From NCBI GenBank assembly GCA_964569055.1, contig CAZMSZ010000004.1, positions 1 through 52,970 of the forward strand: a stretch of 52,970 nucleotides of DNA. Reading direction: 5' to 3'. The stretch is from JAWLGW01 sp964569055 (GTDB lineage: Bacteria > Planctomycetota > J058). The first letter of the stretch is position 1. Every line of letters begins with the position of its first letter. Below the pieces are notes generated by a model that saw only the letters and a list, made by a program, of their open reading frames with translations, did not search any database and had not been told where the DNA came from. Shown here in pieces: positions 1 through 8,123 of the stretch. Position numbers and translations under genes: made by a program.

Positions 1-4
1 CGGG

Positions 5-718
5 CTACGTCGCGGCGCGCGCGCCGACCGGCATGCCGCGGCGGAAGGTGACCATGGTCCCCTGCAGCTCGAGCTCGTCGTTGTCGTTGAGCACCGCGTC
101 GAGGCGATGCCGCCCGTTCACGCGCACCGCCTTGCCCCGGGGGCTGACGTCGAGCAACCGGAAACCCTGCTCGTCGCGCACGATCACGGCCACCACGCGC
201 GGGCAGAACCAGCCCGAGACCTGCACGTCGGCGTCGGGCTCGCGCCCGATCACGGTCAGGGCCCGGTCCAGGATCACGTCGGGCCGCCCCGGGATCGCGA
301 GGTGGCCGCGCGAGCGCCCCTGCTCCTCGCGGTGGCGTCGCGCGAGCGTGGCCGCGTCCATCGCCAGGGTCATCATGCCGTCGCGCGCGCCGGTCAGCGA
401 CGGGTTGGTCTCGTCGTCGCTGAGCTCGGCCTCGTAGTGGAGCGTGTACTTCCCGAGCGAGATCACGTCGCCCGAGTTGAGGTTGTGCGCCTGGACCTTC
501 TTGCCGTTGACGAAGGTCCCGTTCCCCGACTGCAGGTCGCGGAGCTGCACGAAGCCCGGCTTGCGCAGGATCTCGCAGTGGACCCGCGAGATGCCGAGGT
601 TGTCGATCTGGACGTCGCAGTCCTCGTTGCGCCCGATGCGAAGCCGCTTGAAGTCGTCGCCGAACTCGTGCCGAGACAAGGTCCGGCCCGAGAGCACGAG
701 CGTCAGCTTGACCGGCAT
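5..718 (-). CDS. Double FHA-domain protein
   Basis: A soluble 237-aa protein with two forkhead-associated folds, which in known proteins read phosphothreonine marks left by Ser/Thr kinases. The first FHA (about residues 22-95) has the expected landmarks: GR at 29-30, SRxH at 44-47, SGNGT at 64-68 and NG at 71-72. The second (about 150-230) keeps the GR and late NG but has CPRVV where SxxH should be, so it may not bind phosphopeptides. The ATG at 718 is chosen because GGGGAGGGGAG lies just upstream; the frame stays open further upstream but runs into hexamer repeats. It is divergent from the molybdoenzyme operon. Many kinases later in the window are candidate partners (inference). The stop lies 5 bases from the window edge. 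Confidence 0.9.
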   Translation of the reverse strand: MPVKLTLVLSGRTLSRHEFGDDFKRLRIGRNEDCDVQIDNLGISRVHCEILRKPGFVQLRDLQSGNGTFVNGKKVQAHNLNSGDVISLGKYTLHYEAELSDDETNPSLTGARDGMMTLAMDAATLARRHREEQGRSRGHLAIPGRPDVILDRALTVIGREPDADVQVSGWFCPRVVAVIVRDEQGFRLLDVSPRGKAVRVNGRHRLDAVLNDNDELELQGTMVTFRRGMPVGARAAT

Positions 719-1010
719 GGCTCCCCTCCCCGACCCCGCCGATTGTGCCAGGTCGGGAGGGATCGTGCAGCGGGGGGTAAACGTGACTCTTTCACGGGGA
801 ATCCCTGAGGGTGGGGTCGGACGGTGCCATGCCCTCGATTCCGTCCCGTGCCCCGTAACCCGCGGCACGGCGGCGAGGCACGAGCACGAGCACGGGCACG
901 GGCACGGCACGGGCACGGGCACGGGCACGGGGCTGCCGCTCGGGATCGCCAAGCTGGTCGGACGGAAGGCCACACGCCCCCAAGTCGGCTCGCCTCGGTA
1001 AGATCCGCGC
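719..1010. other. Divergent intergenic region with hexamer repeats
   Basis: This gap separates the FHA gene (leftward) from the oxidoreductase operon (rightward), so promoters for both should lie here. I cannot pick convincing -35/-10 boxes. The right part holds a GGCACG hexamer tract, listed separately. A short opposite-polarity CGTGCC segment at about 846-860 could pair with it. Confidence 0.6.
877..931. repeat. GGCACG/AGCACG hexamer tandem repeat
   Basis: About nine head-to-tail copies of a hexamer, starting GGCACG, AGCACG, AGCACG and continuing as GGCACG. One copy is shortened to five bases (GCACG near 906), as expected of slippage. The repeat ends about 80 bp before the GTG of the ferredoxin/NrfD gene. 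Related tracts occur near 32.6-32.8 kb and 43.9-44.05 kb. Confidence 0.9.
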
Positions 1011-2564
1011 GTGCTCTGGGGCAAGCTGATCGATCACGACCGGTGCATCGGCTGCCACGCCTGCAGCGTGGCCTGCAAGGCGGAGAACGACGTCCCGCTG
1101 GGGGTGTTCCGCACCTGGGTCAAGCAGGTCGAGAAGGGGAGCGGCCCCGCGACCAAGCGCCACTTCGGGGTGCTGCGCTGCAACCAGTGCGAGGACGCCC
1201 CCTGCGTAGCGATCTGCCCGACCGCGGCCATGCACCGCCGCCCCGACGGGATCGTCGACTTCGACAAGGACGTGTGCATCGGCTGCAAGGCCTGCATTCA
1301 GGCCTGCCCGTACGACGCGATCTACATCGACCCGAGCAGCCACACCGCCGCCAAGTGCAACTTCTGCGCGCACCGGGTGGAGGTCGGGCTGCAGCCCGCT
1401 TGCGTCTCGGCCTGCCCCACCGGCGCGCTGGTGGTCTCGGACCTCGACGACCCGACCTCGCCGGTGGCGCGCGCCGTGGCGGGCGGCAAGGTGCAGGTGC
1501 GCAAGCCCGAGCTCGCCACGCGACCGAAGGTGTTCTACAAGGGCGCCGACGAGAGCGTGCTCGACCCGCGGGCCGCGACCCGCACGGCGACGGGGATCTG
1601 GGGCGCCAGCCGCGGCTGCGGCGAGGAGCTCGCCGAGCGCTCGGGCGGGACCGGCGCCCCCGCGGCGGCGCGCGTCGCCTACGACGTGCCGCGGGAGGGC
1701 GCCCCCTGGGGCGCCAAGATCTCCGCCTACCTGCTGGCCAAGTCGCTCGGCGCGGGGGCGCTGCTGATCGGCGGCCTGGGCCTGCTCGCCTTCGAGCGCG
1801 GCCCCCAGCTGTTCGGCATGTGGCCGCCCGTGTTCGCGCTCGCGTTCTTGGCCCTGACCCTCCTGCTCCTGGTCGCCGACCTGCGCCGCCCCGAGCGGTT
1901 CTTGCTCCTGCTGTTCCGCCCGCAGCCCAAGAGCTGGCTGGTGCGGGGCGCGTTCGTGCTGTTCGCCGCCTGCGCGGCGGCCGCCGCCTGGCTGGGCGCG
2001 CTCGCCTACGACGGCGGCGTGCCGCCCGCCGCCTGGCGCGGCCTGGGCGCGGCGGCCGTGCTCGGCGGGGTCGGCGCGGCCGGCTACACCGCCTTCCTGT
2101 TCGGGCAGGCCCGCGGCCGCGCCTTCTGGCAGAGCCCGCTCCTGCTCCCGCACCTCGTGATCCAGGCGGCGCTGGCCGGGACGGCGCTGCTGGCGATCGT
2201 CCCGGGCATGCTCCTGGGCGACGTGGGGCCCGGCGCGCGCGAGGCGCGCCTGGTCGGCCTGGGGATCGCCATGGCCGTGGCGCTCGGCCTCAACCTGCTG
2301 ATGGTCCTGGCCGAGCTCGGCGCCCACGGCGGAGCCGACGCCCGCCTGGCGGTGCGCTGGCTCACCAGCGGCGAGCGCGCCACCACGCTCTACCTCGGCG
2401 TGCTCGTGCTGGGCCACGTGTTCCCGGCCACCTGCCTGGTGGCGGCCCTGTCCCTCGAGGGCGCCGGCCCCGCCGTCGCGCTGGGCGGCCTGGGCGCCCT
2501 GAGCGGCCTGTTCCTGTGGGACCACCTCTACGTGCTGGCGGGCCAGGCCCCGCCGCTGAGCTGA
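1011..2564 (+). CDS. Fused 4Fe-4S ferredoxin / NrfD-type membrane subunit of a molybdoenzyme complex
   Basis: A 517-aa fusion of the electron-transfer and quinone-interacting subunits of a PsrABC/DmsABC-type complex. The N-terminal half carries sixteen Cys in four groups (C12/15/18/22, C57/60/65/69, C89/92/95/99, C116/119/131/135), as expected for four [4Fe-4S] clusters. From about residue 235 there are eight hydrophobic segments, including the HLVIQAALAG stretch, fitting NrfD/PsrC. In most such complexes these are two polypeptides. The start is the GTG at 1011; the upstream SD is weak. It ends 3 bases before the catalytic subunit, so the two are co-transcribed. Likely role: moving electrons between membrane quinone and the molybdenum subunit. 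The substrate is not deducible. Confidence 0.93.
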   Translation: MLWGKLIDHDRCIGCHACSVACKAENDVPLGVFRTWVKQVEKGSGPATKRHFGVLRCNQCEDAPCVAICPTAAMHRRPDGIVDFDKDVCIGCKACIQACPYDAIYIDPSSHTAAKCNFCAHRVEVGLQPACVSACPTGALVVSDLDDPTSPVARAVAGGKVQVRKPELATRPKVFYKGADESVLDPRAATRTATGIWGASRGCGEELAERSGGTGAPAAARVAYDVPREGAPWGAKISAYLLAKSLGAGALLIGGLGLLAFERGPQLFGMWPPVFALAFLALTLLLLVADLRRPERFLLLLFRPQPKSWLVRGAFVLFAACAAAAAWLGALAYDGGVPPAAWRGLGAAAVLGGVGAAGYTAFLFGQARGRAFWQSPLLLPHLVIQAALAGTALLAIVPGMLLGDVGPGAREARLVGLGIAMAVALGLNLLMVLAELGAHGGADARLAVRWLTSGERATTLYLGVLVLGHVFPATCLVAALSLEGAGPAVALGGLGALSGLFLWDHLYVLAGQAPPLS

Positions 2565-2567
2565 GCC

Positions 2568-5318
2568 ATGGCGGACGCCCCGCACCTCACCTCGCAGCCG
2601 CCCCATGAGCGGTGGGACGACTGGGTCGAGTTCGACCCCGCGGCCTGGCCGCGCAAGGTCGAGCGCCGCTCGGTCGTGGTCCCCACGCTGTGCTTCAACT
2701 GCGAGGCCGGCTGCGGGCTGCTCGCCTACGTCGACCGCGAGGACCTCTCGATCCGGCGGATCGAGGGGAACCCGCTCCACCCCGGCAGCCGCGGCCACAC
2801 CTGCGCCAAGGGGCCCGCCACCCTCAGCCAGGTGCGCGACCCCGAGCGGATCCTGCACCCGCTGCGGCGGAGCGGGAAGCGCGGCGAGGGGAAGTGGGAG
2901 CAGGTCTCGTGGGACGAGGCGCTCGACGCGATCGGGGGGCGGATCCGCGAGGCGCTCCTCGCGGGGCGCCACGACGGCGTGATGTACCACGTCGGCCGCC
3001 CCGGCGAGGACGGGTTCATGGACCGGGTGCTCCAGGCCTGGGGCGTCGACGGCCACAACTCGCACACCAACGTGTGCTCGTCGTCGACCCGCCTCGGGCT
3101 CATGACGATGTGGGGCTCGGACCGCTCCTCGCCCGACTACGCCAACGCCGACTTCATCCTGCTCGTGTCGGCCAAGCTCGAGAGCGGGCACTACTTCAAC
3201 CCGCACGCCCAGCGGATCACCGAGGCGCGCGAGCGCGGGGCGCAGGTGGCGGTGCTCGACATCCGCCTCTCGAACACCGCCTCGGTCGCCGACCACTGGC
3301 TGCCGACCTACCCCGGGTCGGAGGCGTTCGTGCTCCTCGCCATGGCGGGCGTGATCCTGCGCGAGGGGCTGGCCGACCGCGAGTTCATTCGCCGCTGGAC
3401 CAACTGGCGCGAGACCGCGCCGCACCTGCCCGGGCCCGACGGCGCGCCGCTCGGCGAGAACGCGGACTTCGACGCGTTCCTGGCCGCCTTCACGCGCTAT
3501 CTCTCCGAGCGCTACTCGCTCGAGCGCGCCGAGGCCGCCTCGGGCGTGCCCGCCGCCGAGCTGGCCAAGGTGGCCCGCAAGGCGGGGCGGGCCGGCAGCC
3601 GGCTCGCCACGAACATCTGGCGCAACGCCGCCTCGGGCAACCTCGGCGGCTGGCAGATCGCGCGCTCGCTCCTGCTGCTCAACGTGCTGACCGGGAGCGT
3701 CGGCACGCGCGGCGGGATCGCGCCCCACGACTGGCACAAGATGAAGCCGCCCGTGCCCGCGCCGCCTCCGCCGCACGCGCGCTGGAACGAGCTGCTCTGG
3801 CCCAAGGAGTACCCGCTCGCGCACTACGAGACCAGCTTCCTCCTGCCGCACCTCCTGCTCGACGGGCGCGGCCAGCTCGACGTCTACTTCACCCGGGTGT
3901 TCAACCCGGTGTGGACCTACCCCGACGGCGCGAGCTGGATCGAGGCGCTCTCCGACGAGGCGCTCGTCGGGCTGCACGTGGCGCTCACGCCCACCTGGAA
4001 CGAGACCGCGCAGTTCGCCGACTACGTGCTGCCGGTCGGCCACGGGCCCGAGCGGCACGACAACCAGAGCCAGGAGACCCACACCGGCCGCTGGATCGGG
4101 CTGCGTCAGCCCGTCGTGCGTGAGGCCATGCGCCGGCTCGGGCGCGGGGTCGACGACACGCGCCAGGCGAACCCGGGCGAGGTGTGGGAGGAGGCGGAGC
4201 TGTTCATCGCCCTCTCCTGGCGGATCGACCCCGACGGCGCCCTCGGGATCCGGCGCTGGTTCGAGGCGCCGCAGCGCCCCGGCGAGCCCATGACGGTCGA
4301 CGACTACTTCGGCGGCCTGTTCGCGGCGGTGCCGGGGCTCTCCGAGGCGGCGGCGGCCGAGGGGCTCGAGCCGCTCGAGTACATGCGCCGGCGCGGGGTG
4401 TTCGCGGTCGAGCCGGAGGGGGCCGAGCGCCTCGCGCTGCACGAGCGGGAGGTCGGCCCCGACGAGCCCGGGGTGGAGGTCGACGGGGTGCGGCGCGCCG
4501 GCTTCGGCACGCCGTCGCGCAAGCTCGAGCTGTACAGCGCGACCCTGGCCGAGTGGGGCTGGCCCGAGCACGCGCTGCCCGGCGCGATCGAGAGCCAGGT
4601 CGCGCCCGAGCGGCTCGAGGACGGCCAAATGGTCCTGGTCCCGACCTTCCGCCTGCCGGTGCTGGTCCACTCCCGCTCGGGGAACGCCAAGTGGCTGCTC
4701 GAGATCGCCCACAGCAACCCGCTGTGGGTGCACCCCACCGACGCCGAGCGCCTCGGCCTGGAGCTGGGCGCGCTGGCGCGCGTGGAGACGCGGATCGGCG
4801 CGTTCGTGCTGCGGGTGTGGGTGACCGAGGCGGTCCGCCCCGGCGTGGTCGCCTGCAGCCACCACCTCGGCCGCTGGCGCAAGGAGGGCCAGCCCGTGAG
4901 CAGCCGCTGGAGCGCCGCCGAGGTCCGCTTCCAGCGCGAGGGCGCCCGCCTGCTGGTGCGCCGCACGGGCGAGGGGCTCGGCCCGTTCGCCAGCGAGGAC
5001 GCCGACTCCAGCCGGCTGTGGTGGAAGGAGGTCGGCGTGCACCAGAACATGACGTTCCCGGTGCAGCCCGACCCGATCTCGGGCATGCACGTGTGGCACC
5101 AGGCCGTGCGCGTGCGCCCCGCCGGCCCCGACGACCGCGAGGGCGACGTGCGGGTCGACCTCGAAGCCTCGCGCGCGGTGTGGCGCGAGTGGCTGACCCA
5201 GGCGCGCCCGGGGCCCGTGAACGGGCTCCGCCGCCCGACCTGGCTGAAGCGCCCGCTCCGGCCGGTCGAGGCCGCGTTCCGCGCCCCCGACCCAGGCGAG
5301 GCGCCGCCCACGAGCTGA
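2568..5318 (+). CDS. Molybdopterin-dependent oxidoreductase catalytic subunit (DMSO reductase superfamily)
   Basis: A 916-aa catalytic subunit. An N-terminal [4Fe-4S] motif is seen at C42-x2-C45-x3-C49-x29-C79. C170 in the NVCSSST segment sits where the Mo-ligating Cys/Ser/SeCys lies in this superfamily. The C-terminal part (about 690-800) looks like the molydopterin-dinucleotide binding domain (segments LVHSRSGN and HPTDAERLGL). No twin-arginine signal is visible; the protein starts MADAPHLTSQ and reaches the first Cys by residue 42. PsrA-type subunits usually have a Tat signal, so either this enzyme faces the cytoplasm or it is exported otherwise. It is in an operon with the fused ferredoxin/NrfD gene. 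Formate, polysulfide, tetrathionate, arsenate or another substrate cannot be told apart here. Confidence 0.93.
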   Translation: MADAPHLTSQPPHERWDDWVEFDPAAWPRKVERRSVVVPTLCFNCEAGCGLLAYVDREDLSIRRIEGNPLHPGSRGHTCAKGPATLSQVRDPERILHPLRRSGKRGEGKWEQVSWDEALDAIGGRIREALLAGRHDGVMYHVGRPGEDGFMDRVLQAWGVDGHNSHTNVCSSSTRLGLMTMWGSDRSSPDYANADFILLVSAKLESGHYFNPHAQRITEARERGAQVAVLDIRLSNTASVADHWLPTYPGSEAFVLLAMAGVILREGLADREFIRRWTNWRETAPHLPGPDGAPLGENADFDAFLAAFTRYLSERYSLERAEAASGVPAAELAKVARKAGRAGSRLATNIWRNAASGNLGGWQIARSLLLLNVLTGSVGTRGGIAPHDWHKMKPPVPAPPPPHARWNELLWPKEYPLAHYETSFLLPHLLLDGRGQLDVYFTRVFNPVWTYPDGASWIEALSDEALVGLHVALTPTWNETAQFADYVLPVGHGPERHDNQSQETHTGRWIGLRQPVVREAMRRLGRGVDDTRQANPGEVWEEAELFIALSWRIDPDGALGIRRWFEAPQRPGEPMTVDDYFGGLFAAVPGLSEAAAAEGLEPLEYMRRRGVFAVEPEGAERLALHEREVGPDEPGVEVDGVRRAGFGTPSRKLELYSATLAEWGWPEHALPGAIESQVAPERLEDGQMVLVPTFRLPVLVHSRSGNAKWLLEIAHSNPLWVHPTDAERLGLELGALARVETRIGAFVLRVWVTEAVRPGVVACSHHLGRWRKEGQPVSSRWSAAEVRFQREGARLLVRRTGEGLGPFASEDADSSRLWWKEVGVHQNMTFPVQPDPISGMHVWHQAVRVRPAGPDDREGDVRVDLEASRAVWREWLTQARPGPVNGLRRPTWLKRPLRPVEAAFRAPDPGEAPPTS

Positions 5319-5385
5319 CCTGGCACGTTCGCCCCGCCGGTGCCATGGTCGCCGAAGGAGAGCGCTCGCATCGCCGAGGTGACCC

Positions 5386-6042
5386 ATGCTCGACGTGGCG
5401 CAGTGGGTGGTTGGCGCGCTCGCCGTGGGCGGCGCCGGGGCCTCCATGTTCCTGGGCTGGCGCAACCTCGAGCAGGCGACGCTGCTGGAGAACGACCTCG
5501 CCCCGGGCCAGCTCGGGGCTCACGTCGGGCGCGCCGTCACGGTGGTCGGGACGCCCACGAGCGACTACGGCGGCGACGACCCGTTCCACCGGCGCTGGCT
5601 GTGGTTCCGGCGCGAGTTCCAGGAGTACGACCGCCACCGGAACAACCCCTCCTGGCGCACGGTGCGGGAGGAGACCGCGCCCTGGCACTTCTCCCTCGAC
5701 GTGGGCGGCCGGTCGGTGCGGGTCGAGAACGCGCCCACCGAGGTCTACGGCACCGAGACCGAGACCTCCGGCGGCGGGTGGGGCGAGGACTACCGCACGA
5801 TCACCGAGGTCCTGCCGATCCCGCCGCGCCTCACGGTGTGCGGCGCGCTCGTCAGCCGCGGCCAGGAGCTGTGGGTGGTGCCCGACCGCCGCCTGGGCCT
5901 GCTGTTCGCCCCCGAGCCGCCGCACCGGCGCGCGCGGCGCGAGCGGATCAAGGGCTGGCTGGGCCTGGTCGGAGGGCCGCTCGGGATCATCGCGCTGGCG
6001 CTGTGGCTGACGAGCGCCGGCGGACCGCTCTCCTGGCTGTGA
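5386..6042 (+). CDS. GIDE/MULAN-like membrane protein, paralog 1
   Basis: A 218-aa protein with an N-terminal membrane helix (about 8-25), a central soluble domain and a C-terminal helix (about 193-212). The central domain has WRTVREET, then a beta-rich run through APTEVYG, YRTITEVLP and a DRRLGLLF segment. This resembles the GIDE/BAM domain of mitochondrial E3 ligase MULAN and its bacterial relatives. There is no RING finger, so no ligase activity is implied. The ATG at 5386 follows GAGGTG. It is the first of three tandem paralogs of nearly equal length (218, 217, 217 aa) separated by short gaps. Function unknown; membrane-associated sensing or scaffolding is a guess. Confidence 0.88.
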   Translation: MLDVAQWVVGALAVGGAGASMFLGWRNLEQATLLENDLAPGQLGAHVGRAVTVVGTPTSDYGGDDPFHRRWLWFRREFQEYDRHRNNPSWRTVREETAPWHFSLDVGGRSVRVENAPTEVYGTETETSGGGWGEDYRTITEVLPIPPRLTVCGALVSRGQELWVVPDRRLGLLFAPEPPHRRARRERIKGWLGLVGGPLGIIALALWLTSAGGPLSWL

Positions 6043-6060
6043 GCCGCCGAGGAGGACGCC

Positions 6061-6714
6061 GTGATCGGCTGGCTGATCATCATCGGGTACTGGGCCGCGG
6101 TGCTGGGGGTGGCCGCCTCCTTCGCGCGCCGCGGCTGGCTGGACCTGGCGCAGGCCCGCGTGTTGACCGAGGAGGTCTCGCCCAGCCGGCTCGATCAGTT
6201 CGTCGGGCGCGCCTGCACGCTGCGCGGCGAGCCCTTCAAGGACGCCGGGATCGGGCTCACGGCCGCGCACGCGCGCACGCTGTGGTTCTGCAAGCGCTAC
6301 CTCGAGAAGAGCGGCTCGGGCGAGGACGTCAGCTACCGCGTGGTCCGCGAGGACGTGGCCCCGTGGGACTTCACGCTCGACGTGGGGGGCGTGCCGGTGC
6401 GCGTCAAGAACGCGCCCACCGAGGTCCACGGGACGACGACGCATGCCTCGGGCGGCGAGGGGCCGTGGCACAGTGAGACCGAGGTCCTCCCGCTCGTCTC
6501 GCGCCTCACCGTGTGCGGCGCGCTGGTGCGCCACGCCGGCGACCTGTGGCTCGTCCGCGACGACCGCGTCGGGCTCTTGTTCGCGCCCGAGCCGCCCCAC
6601 GAGCGGGCTCGGCGCGAGGAGCTCAAGGGCTGGCTCAACCTGCTGCTCGCGCCCGCCGGCATCCTGGCGTTCGCCAGCTGGATCGCATACCAGCTCAGGC
6701 CGCTGTTCCTGTGA
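6061..6714 (+). CDS. GIDE/MULAN-like membrane protein, paralog 2
   Basis: A 217-aa close paralog of the preceding gene, 18 bp downstream, with the same plan: N-terminal helix (about 4-20), GIDE-like core and C-terminal helix (about 196-215). Shared landmarks are YRVVREDVAPW, KNAPTEVHG, the TEVLPLVSRLTVCGALV run and LLFAPEPPH near the end. The start is the GTG at 6061 with GAGGAGG in front. The similarity to paralog 1 is strong across the whole protein, indicating a fairly recent tandem duplication. No RING or catalytic motif is seen. Confidence 0.88.
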   Translation: MIGWLIIIGYWAAVLGVAASFARRGWLDLAQARVLTEEVSPSRLDQFVGRACTLRGEPFKDAGIGLTAAHARTLWFCKRYLEKSGSGEDVSYRVVREDVAPWDFTLDVGGVPVRVKNAPTEVHGTTTHASGGEGPWHSETEVLPLVSRLTVCGALVRHAGDLWLVRDDRVGLLFAPEPPHERARREELKGWLNLLLAPAGILAFASWIAYQLRPLFL

Positions 6715-6847
6715 CGCCCGCGCGGCAGCCCGCGCCGAAGTGAGGCCGAGCGGGCGGCGCTCGGCGCCGTCGACCCGTCGCTCGCTCCCGGCCGGCCCGC
6801 TGGCGTCCGCGGCGCACACGTGGCAACGTGAGGCTCGAGGAGGCGGG

Positions 6848-7501
6848 GTGTTCGAGCTGTCGTTCGCGACCGCGGTGGCCTGCTCGCTCTGCGGGGTGGG
6901 CTTTTGCGTGCGTCAGGGCTGGCAACGGCTGCGCGTCGTGCGCGCGCTCGAGCGCGAGCAGTCGCTGGAGGACCTCGAGGCTCGGGTCGGGGAGCTCGTC
7001 GCGATCGAGGGGGCGCCCGTGCGCACGGGTGGCGAGGAGGACGACGACCCCGAGGCGGCGAGCTGCGTGTGGTACCGCCATGAGCTCGAGACCCGCGACC
7101 CGGAGAAGGACAGCTGGCGCACGCTGCGGGTCGAGGAGCCGCGCTGGAGGCTCGCGCTCGACGTCGGGGGCGGGCGCGTCGCGATCGCCGGGGCGCCGAC
7201 CGCGCTAATCGGCAGCAAGCCCTCGATCAGGTCCGACGGGGGCGATCGCTACCGGACGGTCATGACCCGGATCCCCATCACGCCGGTCGTGACGGCCTGC
7301 GGCCGCCTGGAGCGCGCAGGCGGCGCGCTGCAGCTCGTGCCCGACCCGCGGGTGGGCCTGTCCCTGGCGGGCGAACGCGCCCTCGCGCAGGCGGATCGGG
7401 AGCGCGCGTCCGTGCGCTTCTGGCTGCTCGTGGCAGCGCCGGCCACGGTCGCGTTCTCGCTGCTGCTCGCAGGGTTGATCCACCTGCGCATGCACCACTG
7501 A
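6848..7501 (+). CDS. GIDE/MULAN-like membrane protein, paralog 3 (divergent)
   Basis: A 217-aa third member. The N-terminal hydrophobic segment (about 5-20) and a C-terminal one (about 192-212) flank a core with SWRTLRVEE, LDVGGGRVAI and YRTVMTRIPI, which align in order with paralogs 1 and 2. It is clearly more diverged: it lacks the NAPTEV and LLFAPEPPH motifs. The start is the GTG at 6848, preceded by GAGGAGG; the frame is open further upstream, but that stretch overlaps paralog 2 in another frame. A 133-bp gap separates it from paralog 2, so it may have its own promoter. It converges on the SUFU gene 4 bp away. Confidence 0.82.
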   Translation: MFELSFATAVACSLCGVGFCVRQGWQRLRVVRALEREQSLEDLEARVGELVAIEGAPVRTGGEEDDDPEAASCVWYRHELETRDPEKDSWRTLRVEEPRWRLALDVGGGRVAIAGAPTALIGSKPSIRSDGGDRYRTVMTRIPITPVVTACGRLERAGGALQLVPDPRVGLSLAGERALAQADRERASVRFWLLVAAPATVAFSLLLAGLIHLRMHH

Positions 7502-7505
7502 GGCG

Positions 7506-8105
7506 CTACACGTAGGACGGCCGGCCCTCGTCGAGCACCCAGGGGTGGTCGTGGGTCTCGAACAGGTCGAGCAGGGCGTGGACGCCGTGCTTGATCTTGT
7601 GGTCGCGCTCGGCGGCGGTGATCGGCACCACCCACAGGAACTCGACCGGGTCGCCCTCGACGCTCAGCCGCTTGGGCAGCTCGCGGTCGGGCGAGACGAC
7701 CGAGGTCAGCAGCAGCAGGTGACGCAGCTCCGAGCCGGGGAACGGCGCCTCGGACAGCGCCACCGTGTGGCCGAAGCCCAGCCAGGTCTGGTCGCGGAAG
7801 GGGAAGCGCGCCAGCCAGCGCATGAGCGCGACGTACTCGTCCTTGAGCTCGCGCACGTAGAGCAGCAGCTCGGCGCGGTGGGGGATCCCCTCGGGGAGGT
7901 CGGGCGGGAGGTGCATGCGCCGATCGCTCATGCCGCCGCTGGCGAGCGTGTAGAACGGGCCGTCGCCGAGGTCGCGCGCGAACACGTAGACCGCGATCTG
8001 GGGGACGTCACCCCCCGCGGGCCGCTCGAGGTCGGGGAGGTACACCCCCTCGTACGGTCCGAGCAGCTCCTGGAAGGCTGCCTCGCGCTCCTTCGTCACG
8101 CCCAC
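7506..8105 (-). CDS. Suppressor-of-fused (SUFU) domain protein
   Basis: A 199-aa soluble protein matching the SUFU domain along its whole length. Seen in order: IAVYVFARD, the FYTLASGGMSDRRM segment, HRAELLLYV, a WLARFPF segment, TWLGFGHTV and, toward the C-terminus, VEFLWVVPIT. In animals SUFU restrains Gli factors in Hedgehog signalling; bacterial SUFU proteins are common but mostly uncharacterised, some serving as immunity proteins or as parts of toxin-immunity loci. The start is the GTG at 8105; a second GTG six bases further in is possible. It lies 18 bp downstream of the FHA-kinase on the same strand, so co-transcription is likely. No toxin gene is evident beside it. Confidence 0.9.
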   Translation of the reverse strand: MGVTKEREAAFQELLGPYEGVYLPDLERPAGGDVPQIAVYVFARDLGDGPFYTLASGGMSDRRMHLPPDLPEGIPHRAELLLYVRELKDEYVALMRWLARFPFRDQTWLGFGHTVALSEAPFPGSELRHLLLLTSVVSPDRELPKRLSVEGDPVEFLWVVPITAAERDHKIKHGVHALLDLFETHDHPWVLDEGRPSYV

Positions 8106-8123
8106 GCGGTCCAGCCTAACACC

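Noticed and set aside
792..5465. A 1557-codon minus-strand open frame opposite the molybdoenzyme genes
   Set aside because: It is the antisense shadow of two clearly conserved plus-strand genes. Its translation is dominated by His/Arg/Pro/Ala/Gly and has no domain motifs, as expected in very GC-rich DNA.
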